A DNA stretch of 64,000 nucleotides from Zhongshania aquatica (GCF_027257955.1 NZ_JANZNQ010000010.1:1-64000), one strand, 5' to 3'; counted from the first letter of the stretch, positions 1 through 9,164 are shown. Numbers and translations: made by a program. The notes: generated by a model not told the origin, from the letters alone.

Positions 1-57
1 CTCAGCTTGCTTAAGAATGGCCATAATCTGGCTATCTGAATAACGGGGTACTTTCAT
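1..57 (-). CDS. IS3-family transposase OrfA, N-terminal 19 codons
   Basis: The minus strand encodes MKVPRYSDSQIMAILKQAE and runs off the window. This matches the start of IS3-family OrfA proteins, whose N-terminal helix-turn-helix opens with a K/R-x-R-(F/Y)-(T/S)-(D/E)-x-QI-x-AILKQAE pattern. The ATG at 57 is preceded by a good ribosome binding site, AAGGAG, seven bases upstream. OrfA binds the element ends and is joined to OrfB by frameshifting in this family. Only the start is visible, so intactness cannot be judged. Confidence 0.85.
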   Translation of the reverse strand, partial: MKVPRYSDSQIMAILKQAE

Positions 58-105
58 GCAGAATCTCCTTCAAACTATTATGAGAAAATTCTACTTATCG
101 CTCCA
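1..105 (-). mobile_element. End of an IS3-family insertion sequence (partial)
   Basis: The minus strand begins the first transposase gene of an IS3-family element, and the rest lies left of the window. The probable element end is near 105, where the minus strand reads TGGAGCGATAAGTAGAATTT, starting with the TG expected of an IS3-type terminal repeat. Immediately right of it begins coding sequence resembling the C-terminus of a YfiR-like protein, which suggests an insertion junction. The other end and the target duplication cannot be seen, so the exact boundary is inferred. Confidence 0.6.
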
Positions 106-307
106 GCTATTTATCGGGGTGATTACCCTATCAGATCGCGCAATTCTAACTGTGAGCGACAATGACAACTTTATTAAGCTCGGTGGTATGATTCAACTTC
201 TTATCGACAACGGAAAAATTCGATTTGACATTAATCGATCTGCAACCGACCGCGCCGATCTTAAAGTAAGCTCTAAACTACTGGGTTTGGCACGCAATGT
301 TAACTAG
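106..307 (+). pseudogene. C-terminal remnant of a YfiR-like (DUF4154) protein, cut by the IS
   Basis: From about position 106 the forward frame encodes about 66 residues with the C-terminal signature of DUF4154/YfiR proteins: a LTVSD strand, GGMIQL, GKIRFDIN and a closing SSKLLGLA helix, then a stop at 305-307. Full proteins are about 170-190 residues with a Sec signal peptide. The N-terminal two thirds are absent and replaced by IS sequence. YfiR is a periplasmic repressor of the diguanylate cyclase YfiN in Pseudomonas, and DUF4154 genes commonly precede CHASE8 sensor proteins, as here (the kinase starts 20 bases downstream). Inference: the gene was inactivated by the insertion. A promoter facing outwards from the IS could now drive the kinase. 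Confidence 0.75.
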
Positions 308-327
308 CACTCTTTCGACTAGTACTC

Positions 328-1884
328 ATGCTTCGACTTACTAACATTCCAATACGACTAAAGGTCTTGGTAGCAATTGTTGGAACAACCTCGATATGCC
401 TGCTTATCACCGCCCTAGTATTCGTAGTTTATAACTGGTTTAGTGTTCGCGAAACCTTGAACGACAATCTCTCTGCCGTTGCCGAGGTATTCTCACTGAA
501 TACTACAGCCGCACTCAGCTTTAATGATGCCACTGCTGCAAGTGAAATGCTGTCATCACTGCAAGCCAAGCACGAAGTTCTTCAGGCGTGCTTATACAAA
601 CATGACGGCACCGGCCAGCATTTATTTTCTCGCTATGCCCGTGACAATGGCAGCGCGTTGCGATGCCCAGACACCCCGCCAAGCAAGAACACATATTCCT
701 ACAACTACCTCGAAGTGGTTAATCCAGTAATATTAGGCAATGAACGCATCGGCAGCATCTATATAGCGCGCGGATTAAGTGATCTATGGGCATCTACTCG
801 CGTAGAAAGTACGGTTGTAGGCATAATGGTTTTAGCCAGCATCGCCATGGCATCAATTCTTTCTTTATTCTTGCAACGCTTTCTGTCTAATCCAATAGTG
901 GCATTACTAGGCACCATTAAAAAAGTATCTACCGCAGGCGACTATTCACATCGCGCGACACCAACAGGCAACGACGAAATTGGCGAGCTAATTGTTAACT
1001 TCAATAATATGCTAAGCCAAATTGAAAGCAAGGATATTGCACTTGAGGCGGCGCGCGCAGAACTGGAATTACGCATAGAGCAATCCAATAAGGTGAATTT
1101 TGAGCTAGAACGTGCACTGAAACGCTTAAAAGAAACCCAAGAACAACTAGTAAATAATGAAAAAATGGCATCTTTAGGCGGATTAGTCGCGGGGGTCGCT
1201 CACGAGATAAACACCCCCGTGGGCATTGGCGTTACTGCGGCTAGCACGTTAAGGGAGGATACTAAATCAGCATTTAAACTATATGATGAAGGTGAATTAA
1301 CCAACTCTTCGCTAAGGCGCTATTTTGGAATCTGCATGCAAGCTACAGAAATCATACTGGGAAACCTCCAAAGAGCCGCTGATTTAATACATAGCTTTAA
1401 GCAGGTCGCAGTGGATCAAAGTAGCAGCGAATATCGAGTATATGAATTAAAAAAATATATAGACGAAACGTTCTTGAGCCTCAAACCTAAGCTCCGCAGC
1501 ACAAATCTTAATGTAGAGATTAATTGCGACCCTAGCTTAACAATTAATTCAGTACCCGGCGCAATGTCACAAATTATTACCAACTTAGTCATGAATTCAG
1601 TCCATCACGCTTATGAGGAAGGGCAAAAGGGCTGTTTACGTATCGTAGTTGAAAGCCTGCCGGAGAATATCCTTATTCACTATAGCGACGACGGAAAAGG
1701 TATGCCGCCTGAGGTGGTAGCCAAAGTATTTGACCCCTTTTTCACCACTCGCCGAGGCGCCGGCGGCAGTGGTTTAGGTATGCATATTGTTTATAATTTA
1801 GTCACCCAACAACTAAAAGGCACGGTAAAAATTCGCAGCATATTAGGACAAGGAAGCTCGGTTCACATCGTCATTCCAACGTAA
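328..1884 (+). CDS. CHASE8-HAMP sensor histidine kinase
   Basis: Inner-membrane sensor kinase of 518 residues. Order: transmembrane helix about 12-36, periplasmic CHASE8-type domain about 37-158 (with the AALSFNDA motif), second helix about 161-183, HAMP about 184-236, coiled coil about 240-278, phosphoacceptor H292 in the H-box VAHEINTP, and an HATPase domain with N-box NLVMNSVHHA, DDGKGMPP and FFTTRRGAGGSGLG. The H-box and final G-box fit the kinase group that pairs with stand-alone receivers, but no response regulator is adjacent. The ATG at 328 has no clear ribosome binding site, and translation may be coupled to the truncated YfiR-like gene 20 bases upstream. The periplasmic domain type is shared with YfiN, so a YfiR-like partner is plausible. 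The signal is unknown. Confidence 0.9.
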   Translation: MLRLTNIPIRLKVLVAIVGTTSICLLITALVFVVYNWFSVRETLNDNLSAVAEVFSLNTTAALSFNDATAASEMLSSLQAKHEVLQACLYKHDGTGQHLFSRYARDNGSALRCPDTPPSKNTYSYNYLEVVNPVILGNERIGSIYIARGLSDLWASTRVESTVVGIMVLASIAMASILSLFLQRFLSNPIVALLGTIKKVSTAGDYSHRATPTGNDEIGELIVNFNNMLSQIESKDIALEAARAELELRIEQSNKVNFELERALKRLKETQEQLVNNEKMASLGGLVAGVAHEINTPVGIGVTAASTLREDTKSAFKLYDEGELTNSSLRRYFGICMQATEIILGNLQRAADLIHSFKQVAVDQSSSEYRVYELKKYIDETFLSLKPKLRSTNLNVEINCDPSLTINSVPGAMSQIITNLVMNSVHHAYEEGQKGCLRIVVESLPENILIHYSDDGKGMPPEVVAKVFDPFFTTRRGAGGSGLGMHIVYNLVTQQLKGTVKIRSILGQGSSVHIVIPT

Positions 1885-1897
1885 ATACCGAGCCATA

Positions 1898-4675
1898 TCA
1901 AAAATCACTTACTTTAAGAGACAAATCCAAGGCACTAATCGGCATTGGTCTACAAACATAGTAGCCCTGTACATACTCAACACCGATATCGCGCACGATC
2001 TCAAATGCAGCTCTATTTTCAACGCCCTCAACAATGACTTTCTTACCTAAGTTATGACACATTTCCACCATAGACTTAACAAGTACCTGATCACTTTCAC
2101 GCTCATGTATAAAGCGAATAAAAGACTGATCGATCTTAATATAATCTACCGGCAATTCCCGCACGTACTCAAAGGATGTGAATCCAATTCCAAAATCGTC
2201 TAATGCTACCTTTGCGCCGACATTCTTAAAGTTATTAAGCAATCTGCGCGCGCTGCCCAAGTCTTCTAACGCATCCGTTTCAACTACTTCAAAAATTATA
2301 CGAGCTGGATTAGCGTCAGTTCTATCAATCATATCAGCAAGACGTGTTTCAAAATCTGACTGCTCTAAAGTAGACGCCGTTATATTAATGCTTAAGCCAA
2401 TATGTATTCCTGACTCCTCCCACATTTTCTGCTGTTTCAGCGCCTTTTCCATAACCGTAAAATCAAGCTTTGGCATTAAGCCTGATTCTGCGGCGATACC
2501 AAGAAAATGCACTGGCGAAATAAATTGCCCCTCGTCATCTAACATTCGCACAAGGCATTCACAATGGCTGATACTATTGGTACTCAAATCAAGAATTGGT
2601 TGATAAAAAATCACTAAGCGATTAGCAGTCAATGCTGATTGCAACTGCTCTCTCATATGATATTTTTCTTGTCTCGAAACACGGCCAGAATCTTCAGAAT
2701 CTGTAGCGTAATACACACTACCCCTAGCTTTACTCTTCACTTTACTCATCATAGATGTGGTATTAGAGATCAACTCGTCGATACCACTTAACTCATTATC
2801 GTAACGGTCAACCACAACAGAAATAGACACTTCATATTGAACATCGTCTTTAGAGAATACGTAGCGTACTAATTTTTCTAGACCAAAATCTTTAACACGT
2901 TGTTTTAAACTTAACTGATGACGAATCAAAGCGCAAAACTCACCCGAACCGGTACGAGCAAGTAAGCAACCATCGGGTAGCAATCTTACAAAGTTCGCGG
3001 CAATTTCATTTAACAAGCGATCACCTGAATCGAATCCAAAGCGATCATTAAAAATAGCGAATTCATCGATATCAAACATAACCAGTTCGATGAGCTCAGT
3101 GTCTCGATACTGCACTATCACCTCGCTGGCGAGCTCGGTGAAACTGCTGCGATTAAGCAGACCTGTAATCCGGTCATGCTGCCCTAACCAATAGAGGCTT
3201 TCCGCCGCCTCCATACGCTCTGTCACATCTATTCCCATAGAGAGTATATGCGCTTCGTCGTTAACATATAGACACGTGTGCGTCCAAAGAAAATATAATT
3301 TTTGACCGTCTTCGGTAAAAAAGGGCATTTGTCCTTGGTATTTTTTCCCGATCTTATCAGTTATATGTAACAACGACGCAGACAGGGACTTACTCTGATT
3401 CTCGTTTCTTACCCAATTATTAATATTTGCGTTCGTGGGCGACTTAGTGGCGAGTCCAGTTAGCTCTCTACCTAATTTGTTAATATTACGAACTTCACCA
3501 ACACGATCATGGATAATGACAACGAGAGGCGACGCATCGAGTATTAGCTCATTAAACAATTTGGCTTCAGTGATGGCGCTAATCTTTGCTTTAAGCTCAT
3601 GTCGATGTTCATCAACACTCGCATTCATTATCTCTAAGGATTGAACAACCTCACCGAGTGTATATTGAAGAGTATCTATCTCATCAATATACTTTTTATC
3701 AGAGACATCATTTTTGAGAAGCTTCTTCGCCTCTGTCAGCCTACCGCTTGGCAGCATCGGTAAAATTTTTGCCAGTTTCATTAACCGATCAAGCGATGGC
3801 TTTAAAATAAAGCTGATAAGAAGAAGAATCAGCGCCAACGTAATCAAGGTCGACAAGAAAATATCTTTTACAGTTTGTAACAGTAAGGCTCTAACATGAC
3901 GCTGATCCTGGATAACTGCAGCATAGGAAATAACACCATCATTTTGACTCAACGGAAAAAATCGAGCACTGTAATAGCCGCCTGCGGTGATACCGAAGAA
4001 ATCATGACTGCCTCGTGAACTATATTTATTCGCCCTCAATATGTTAGCGAGGATGTTACCCGATTTAGCCCCGTTACTAGCTGCATATATCCGCTCAACC
4101 GTCAGATTCTGACTTGATTGATTTATTTCAAACAAGGCTATATCAACATCAGTAATTTCATAAAAGTCTTGAATGAGCAGCGTCGCCGAGCGATTAATAT
4201 TAATAATTAACTCACGACCATCGTCAGTAATAATAGGAACAAACACGCTTTGAAAGCACTGAAGCACACAATTCAGCACCGCAACAGGCCGCTCAAGCTG
4301 ATTAAGCAATCCGAGCGCATTGGCAACTTGCACTTTACTAGGCCCGAGACTAGATCCGTCCTGCGCGGCACTTGCTAAAACAAGCCCATTTCTATCTAAG
4401 TAATAAATTGAATCTATACCTGAAATCAGCGAAGGTGCCACCACGCCACCACTACTGATTTCGTCTTCACTCGGGATAGAACGCTGATCAGCTAAGCGAA
4501 AAAGCTCCTTACTAGACCGATCATTTAAGCCTCGAAATGTGTCCTCTAACCTACTTAAATTTTCTTTAATCCTTTCCTGCTGCAAACTGACCGTTTTTAC
4601 AAAGCTTAAATAACCACGCCCCCCCATCACCATGGTCACTGCTAAAAATAAAACAACGCTTAACTTACGCTGCAA
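1898..4675 (-). CDS. Membrane PAS-GGDEF-EAL protein, degenerate GGDEF, likely c-di-GMP phosphodiesterase
   Basis: 925 residues. An N-terminal helix (about 5-25), a large periplasmic sensory region (about 26-265, Cache-like by size and position), a second helix about 270-290, a coiled coil, a PAS domain about 375-490, GGDEF about 500-655 and EAL about 665-915. The cyclase signature is RTGSGEF near residue 575, so the catalytic GG(D/E)EF is lost. The EAL domain keeps the metal and catalytic positions: ECLVR near 705, SIN, EVVET, DDFGIGF, KIDQSF, EGVEN and QGYYVCRP. It probably hydrolyses c-di-GMP, with the GGDEF part possibly acting as a GTP sensor. The start at 4675 is TTG; the frame stays open further upstream without an ATG, so the start is uncertain. 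It is last of three co-directional genes, 62 bases after the barrel gene. Confidence 0.88.
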   Translation of the reverse strand: MQRKLSVVLFLAVTMVMGGRGYLSFVKTVSLQQERIKENLSRLEDTFRGLNDRSSKELFRLADQRSIPSEDEISSGGVVAPSLISGIDSIYYLDRNGLVLASAAQDGSSLGPSKVQVANALGLLNQLERPVAVLNCVLQCFQSVFVPIITDDGRELIININRSATLLIQDFYEITDVDIALFEINQSSQNLTVERIYAASNGAKSGNILANILRANKYSSRGSHDFFGITAGGYYSARFFPLSQNDGVISYAAVIQDQRHVRALLLQTVKDIFLSTLITLALILLLISFILKPSLDRLMKLAKILPMLPSGRLTEAKKLLKNDVSDKKYIDEIDTLQYTLGEVVQSLEIMNASVDEHRHELKAKISAITEAKLFNELILDASPLVVIIHDRVGEVRNINKLGRELTGLATKSPTNANINNWVRNENQSKSLSASLLHITDKIGKKYQGQMPFFTEDGQKLYFLWTHTCLYVNDEAHILSMGIDVTERMEAAESLYWLGQHDRITGLLNRSSFTELASEVIVQYRDTELIELVMFDIDEFAIFNDRFGFDSGDRLLNEIAANFVRLLPDGCLLARTGSGEFCALIRHQLSLKQRVKDFGLEKLVRYVFSKDDVQYEVSISVVVDRYDNELSGIDELISNTTSMMSKVKSKARGSVYYATDSEDSGRVSRQEKYHMREQLQSALTANRLVIFYQPILDLSTNSISHCECLVRMLDDEGQFISPVHFLGIAAESGLMPKLDFTVMEKALKQQKMWEESGIHIGLSINITASTLEQSDFETRLADMIDRTDANPARIIFEVVETDALEDLGSARRLLNNFKNVGAKVALDDFGIGFTSFEYVRELPVDYIKIDQSFIRFIHERESDQVLVKSMVEMCHNLGKKVIVEGVENRAAFEIVRDIGVEYVQGYYVCRPMPISALDLSLKVSDF

Positions 4676-4737
4676 GCCAAGATTGACGACTGGCCCATAG
4701 GAATCAGGCGCTACATTATTTTCTTCATTCGACGCTT

Positions 4738-5898
4738 TCAGAATCTGTACCCTAACATAACGGCGAATATTTCTGTGCGCTGGCTAAGTGGCACATTATC
4801 GATATTATCAACACCAGGTATTCCAGATACGCCTCTAATACCATAGGCATTTACATCTAGTATCCAATTAGGCTTAGGTGCCCAGCGCACACCAACAACA
4901 ATGTGCTCACTGTCTGTTTCATTTCGATGATCTCGATCAGTAACAATATATTCATAACGACTGGTCAGCGTAATATCCGGCTTCAGTCTGTATTGTGCTT
5001 GTAAATAGGCCGATTCAAGTTCCTGATTTTGCGAACCCTGCGCCGTCCTAAAATCAGTAGTTATGAAACTGTACTCTGTTGTAAACGTCCAAGAAGGCAA
5101 ATTTTTCTGCGCAGAAACAACGTAACCAACGGTATCTAGCGTCACGTCCGCCATGTTTGCGAAACTAGGATGCAAATCAAGATGAATGTTGAACATTGAG
5201 AATCCAAACTTACTATCCCCGCCATTTCTAGAATGCTGTAGTTGCGCAAAGACCGGATTTTTAAGCTCGCCCTTATGAATAATAGAGGCTTCTGGTCCGA
5301 AGAGATTCCTTAGAATACCTGCAGAGAGACTCTTACTTCGCCCTAAAGTGAAATTGAAGGTAGTAGAGTTTTCATCAGCATCCCAATAACTGTAGAGCTG
5401 CGCGCCGTCACTAGCAAAGAGCAACTCACGGAAACCATTCCCCTCAAAATAAACCGCTTGTGGCATTAAAATTGTCTGCCTAGTGAACAACACATCTCGG
5501 GTATCATTATAGAAACCGAAAGCGTTTCGAACGCGACCCAACCTAAATCCTAAGCCAGACATTTCATTTTCTAATGATTTAATATCCGCGAATAAAAAAT
5601 CGACTTTCAAATCACCATTATCGGTACTTCCAGCATCACGACTTAGTAATTGCCCAGAAATATTTAATGTTGAAGTCACTCTCCAGCTCGCGTTAACACC
5701 AGCCTCAGTATATTCCGTACTACCACGCAAACTATTGCCATAAAAATTATTGCCATCACTGAGTAGATACGCTTGAGACAAAAATCCATGGACACGTACA
5801 CTGTCGTCTGTATTGCCAAGGCTAACACTGGCACTACTTAGGGCGAGCAAACCAAACAGTAGACGACGTAAAATTGATTTATAAGCATAATCCATCAT
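4738..5898 (-). CDS. Porin-like outer-membrane beta-barrel protein
   Basis: 386 residues with a Sec signal peptide (arginines, then LLFGLLALSSASVSLG) and long alternating beta strands with aromatic girdle residues. It ends in AVMLGYRF, the terminal aromatic expected for BAM-dependent outer-membrane insertion. No named porin family could be assigned by eye. Its start codon overlaps the stop of the upstream PstS-like gene by 4 bases (ATGA), so the two are translationally coupled, and the GGDEF/EAL gene follows. The arrangement of solute-binding domain, barrel and membrane signalling protein suggests a surface sensing or uptake unit, but the substrate is unknown. Confidence 0.75.
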   Translation of the reverse strand: MMDYAYKSILRRLLFGLLALSSASVSLGNTDDSVRVHGFLSQAYLLSDGNNFYGNSLRGSTEYTEAGVNASWRVTSTLNISGQLLSRDAGSTDNGDLKVDFLFADIKSLENEMSGLGFRLGRVRNAFGFYNDTRDVLFTRQTILMPQAVYFEGNGFRELLFASDGAQLYSYWDADENSTTFNFTLGRSKSLSAGILRNLFGPEASIIHKGELKNPVFAQLQHSRNGGDSKFGFSMFNIHLDLHPSFANMADVTLDTVGYVVSAQKNLPSWTFTTEYSFITTDFRTAQGSQNQELESAYLQAQYRLKPDITLTSRYEYIVTDRDHRNETDSEHIVVGVRWAPKPNWILDVNAYGIRGVSGIPGVDNIDNVPLSQRTEIFAVMLGYRF

Positions 5899-6428
5899 TT
5901 ATTACTCGTAGCGGGTTCGGAAAGCGAGCTTTTCGGCTGGGGATTTTTAGAATTTAGAGGAGTTGCTACTGCATCGGCGGTCACGTAACCAATGGCACCG
6001 GGCGTTGCGCTTACAATGGCCAATAAATCCTTCTCTGTGTTTACAATGGTCGGCGGTATACCGGTGCCGCTAAATAGTAATCGATCCCATTGTTCGCGAA
6101 GTACATAGGGATAAACTTTAAGGACTGATTTACAAAAAAGTTGATGAATTACGTTATTGTCTGGAAGAACAAACACTTTAATTGGTAATTTACTCTCCCA
6201 ACTCTTTTTACGAACGGCGAATATCGCCCGTAAGCTACCTAAATCTAACTCACTTTTTTTAACGTCCGAATTTGTGATGACGACAATGCCATTGTCATTG
6301 AGTGTCGTAATGAGTACATCTGCGTGGGTGGAATAGCAAAATAAAATTGGCAGGAACAAAGCTAGGATGCTGGCTTTCAATGCATTTAGAGGTTTGACAT
6401 ATTTTGAGATAGTAGGGTTACTCAACAC
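5895..6428 (-). CDS. Small PstS-like periplasmic substrate-binding protein
   Basis: 177 residues with a hydrophobic signal region about 17-36 ending near THA. The rest resembles the single-lobe phosphate-binding-like proteins found next to porins and sensor kinases. It has the characteristic run LRAIFAVRKKSW, then IKVFVLPDNN, H-x-x-FCKSVLKVYPY, W-x-RLLFSGTG and GAIGYVTADA. It is about half the length of a true PstS, so it holds only part of the two-lobe fold and may act as a sensor instead of a transport protein; no ABC permease is nearby. First gene of the operon with the barrel and the GGDEF/EAL protein. Ligand unproven. Confidence 0.75.
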   Translation of the reverse strand: MLSNPTISKYVKPLNALKASILALFLPILFCYSTHADVLITTLNDNGIVVITNSDVKKSELDLGSLRAIFAVRKKSWESKLPIKVFVLPDNNVIHQLFCKSVLKVYPYVLREQWDRLLFSGTGIPPTIVNTEKDLLAIVSATPGAIGYVTADAVATPLNSKNPQPKSSLSEPATSNK

Positions 6429-6833
6429 CTTTTTTCTCGCAGAGTAGCTAATTCTGTCATTTCCATATGAATACCCTGATAACTGTCAAGACGAGGCGTT
6501 ACTAAACCAAATAAATATTTACCTTACTAAATATTATGAAAATAGATAAGAGACTACTTACACACCCAGATGAGACCCTTCAGAATAGACACACTTTTCT
6601 TATAAAATCATGAATCGTAATTTCCCAGATATAAAGCTGGTTTTCACCTATCGCGACGCTGCGTTATTCTCACAACTGACTAAGAGTATAATAGAACATC
6701 TCGACTATTTAGCTAGGAAATCTACTTATAAATTTTAAACTCTATATGCCTGTACGTTTATCTTCGAAAGCTCAAGGCCTATGCAATAAACCACCAAATA
6801 GGTTTACACTTGTTTAGTATCAACAACTCAACA
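6429..6833. other. AT-rich divergent intergenic region
   Basis: About 400 bases between the divergent PstS-like operon and the FAD oxidoreductase, so it must hold both promoters. No convincing -35/-10 pair, operator or RNA was identified. A 42-codon open frame at 6610-6738 lacks a ribosome binding site and recognisable homology and is not called as a gene. Confidence 0.5.
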
Positions 6834-8000
6834 ATGTATAGACCAAATAATAAGGCGGCAGTAATCAATACTCAACAATACGTCATCTTAGTCGGTGGCG
6901 GTCACGCACATGTACAAGTAATCAAGCAGTGGGGCTTACACCCCATCGCTGGCGTTACGCTGACCCTAATTTCACCACAATCCCAAACACCCTATTCCGG
7001 TATGCTCCCGGGCCTTGTCGCAGGTCACTACACGGCAAATAACGCGCATATTGATTTGTTGGCACTCTGCCAGTTTGCAGGCGTGATATTCATCCAGGAC
7101 GAAGTTGCCGGGATCAATATAACCAGTAAGGAATTACATCTACGTGGAACCGATCATCCTATTCGATTCGATGTTTTATCTATTAACAGTGGTATCACTC
7201 CTAACTTAGTCATTCCCGGGGCAGCGCAATTTGTCACACCGGTTAAACCTATCAGCGAGTTTTATCCAAGATGGCAGGAGACACTCAAGGTTCTCAGCAC
7301 TTCAATCACCCCACAATCGATCGCCGTAGTCGGCGGCGGAGCGGCTGGGGTAGAGTTAATTCTGGCAATGCGGCACGCCATATCTCAGTGCACCAAGATC
7401 GACATCCCGGTCACACTTCAGCTAGTCTATCGCGGTGACGAGCCTCTCATGGATTTTCCAGCTCGCATTAAGAAACTGATCAATACCGCACTCGTAGAAG
7501 CGGGCATTCAGCTCTACAAGAATCGTGATGTTTATGAATTAAGCCTCAACACAATTCACTGCAAACAAAATCCAGACATTCACAGCGACCATATTTTTTG
7601 GTGCACCAATGCAAAGGCACCAGAATGGCCGCAGGAATCGGGTCTAGATATAGATAAAAATGGCTTTATTAGTGTGAAGGATACGCTTCAGTCAAGCAGC
7701 CATGACTTCATATTCGCTGCGGGTGATGTTGCGCAACAATACAATCATCCACGGCCACATGCCGGCGTCTTCGCTGTAAGACAGGGACCAATTCTTTTTA
7801 CGAACCTACAGAGGAAATTAAAGGGGCAGTCATTAATAGAGCACCGCCCACAGAAGCACTTTCTAAGCATTCTTGCTATCGGCGGAAAAAGGGCAATCGC
7901 TTATCGGCGTTTTTGGCCCGCCCTACAGGGTAAGTGGGTATGGCACTGGAAGAACTCTATCGACAAGCGATTTATGATGATGTTTGTTGATTTAGATTAG
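6834..8000 (+). CDS. FAD-dependent pyridine nucleotide-disulfide oxidoreductase, TIGR03169-like
   Basis: 388 residues from the ATG at 6834; a TTG at 6810 would add eight. It has an N-terminal FAD-binding Rossmann motif (VILVGGGHAHVQVIK), the QTPYSGMLPGLVAGHY segment, a central NAD(P) Rossmann motif (AVVGGGAAGVEL) and a C-terminal FAD motif (FAAGDVAQ). This combination matches the family also found fused to the N-terminus of selenide water dikinase (TIGR03169), related to type II NADH dehydrogenases and sulfide:quinone reductases. No SelD domain follows, so this is the stand-alone form. The C-terminal GKWVWHWKNSIDKRFM segment is present, so the protein appears complete. The electron acceptor and physiological role are not known. 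Confidence 0.82.
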   Translation: MYRPNNKAAVINTQQYVILVGGGHAHVQVIKQWGLHPIAGVTLTLISPQSQTPYSGMLPGLVAGHYTANNAHIDLLALCQFAGVIFIQDEVAGINITSKELHLRGTDHPIRFDVLSINSGITPNLVIPGAAQFVTPVKPISEFYPRWQETLKVLSTSITPQSIAVVGGGAAGVELILAMRHAISQCTKIDIPVTLQLVYRGDEPLMDFPARIKKLINTALVEAGIQLYKNRDVYELSLNTIHCKQNPDIHSDHIFWCTNAKAPEWPQESGLDIDKNGFISVKDTLQSSSHDFIFAAGDVAQQYNHPRPHAGVFAVRQGPILFTNLQRKLKGQSLIEHRPQKHFLSILAIGGKRAIAYRRFWPALQGKWVWHWKNSIDKRFMMMFVDLD

Positions 8001-8246
8001 GCGCACCAGAAAAAGCCGTTATTTTTTAACTTTAAAGCCAGCCAATTTCATACTCGCTATTTTATCAGAGTCGGTCTTTCCCCCTAGTCGCCAAAGCTTT
8101 CCCTCACAAATAGCAATATTCCTGCAGTTCTGCAAACATCCTCTACACGGTAATCTCGCTCTCATAGTTCCCATATTCGCTCCCATAACTGCGCTAAAAT
8201 TTTGTAATTTCTTGACGACACAAACCAGACGGTTACATCTACGTAA

Positions 8247-9137
8247 TTAATTAAGTAAATCGATCAAGGCGGACTTTAATTTACTAAATTCAAAACTAAA
8301 CCCTCTGTTCGATAACGTCTGAGGTATTACTTTCTGGCTATCTAATAACAAACTAGATGACTCACCGAGCAAAGCCTGTAAAACAAACCTTGGCACAGGA
8401 AAAATAGCTATACGACGTAGTGATTTCGCAAGCGCCTGTGTAAACTCCCTATTTTTCTCGGCAGTTGGGGCTACCAAATTTACTGGACCGGAAATGGTTT
8501 TCTCCCTTAACAGGAAGCGCATCGCACTAATATGATCACGATAGTGAATCCACGCCATATATTGCTGGCCACTACCTATACGGCCACCAAGACACAGTTT
8601 AAATGGCAATAGCATTTTGGCTAGCGCGCCACCTTGCTTAGCTAAAACAATACCGGTCCTCAATAACACTACCCGCGTATAGGGCTCAGCTTGGCGCGCA
8701 ATACTTTCCCACCGCATACACAGGCGTGTTGGGAAATCTCGTTCCGACACCGACGATTTTTCTGTTAGGGATTCATCTCCGCGGTCGCCATATACACCAA
8801 TTGCCGAGCCGCTTAAAAACACCGACGGTGGCATGGCACTTTTGGCAAACAAATCTACTAGTTGCTGAGTTATCTCCCAACGACTCTGACAGATAATATT
8901 TTTTTGCTCATCACTCCATCGCTTATCAATAATCGGCTCCCCCGCGAGGTTGATTACCGCATCAAATTCATCAAGATGCGCAAGCGCCGACAAGGACTCA
9001 ATGCATGTAACTGAGGAGGGCAATGTCGGTTTTGATTTCGCAATCGACCTAGTGAGCACAGTGAACCGGCAATCCTCGGCACTTTCAATAAACGCCAAAC
9101 CGATTAAGCCTGTGCCGCCTGTTATCAATATATTCAT
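8247..9137 (-). CDS. NAD-dependent epimerase-like protein, TIGR01777/YfcH family
   Basis: 296 residues. N-terminal Rossmann motif MNILITGGTGLIG, the NLAGEPI segment and SGSAIGVYGDRGDE, then the C-terminal DUF1731-type tail with QKVIPQTL. These identify the TIGR01777 (YfcH/SDR39U1) branch of the extended short-chain dehydrogenases, whose reaction is not established. The ATG at 9137 is chosen over a GTG one codon earlier. It lies 27 bases downstream of the MerR gene, probably in one transcript. In pseudomonads, homologues of this gene sit in the light-induced LitR regulon, and the two operators upstream support the same here. Confidence 0.85.
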   Translation of the reverse strand: MNILITGGTGLIGLAFIESAEDCRFTVLTRSIAKSKPTLPSSVTCIESLSALAHLDEFDAVINLAGEPIIDKRWSDEQKNIICQSRWEITQQLVDLFAKSAMPPSVFLSGSAIGVYGDRGDESLTEKSSVSERDFPTRLCMRWESIARQAEPYTRVVLLRTGIVLAKQGGALAKMLLPFKLCLGGRIGSGQQYMAWIHYRDHISAMRFLLREKTISGPVNLVAPTAEKNREFTQALAKSLRRIAIFPVPRFVLQALLGESSSLLLDSQKVIPQTLSNRGFSFEFSKLKSALIDLLN

Positions 9138-9164
9138 CACACATCTCGGTTAATAGACAAAGAA

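Noticed and set aside
6440-6500. CTGTCA motifs resembling a Pho box upstream of the PstS-like gene
   Set aside because: Two CTGTCA copies are about 30 bases apart and on the strand opposite the gene, not the 11-base phased direct repeats of a real Pho box.
6610-6738. Forty-two-codon open frame between divergent operons
   Set aside because: No ribosome binding site and no recognisable homology; AT-rich intergenic sequence makes such frames common.
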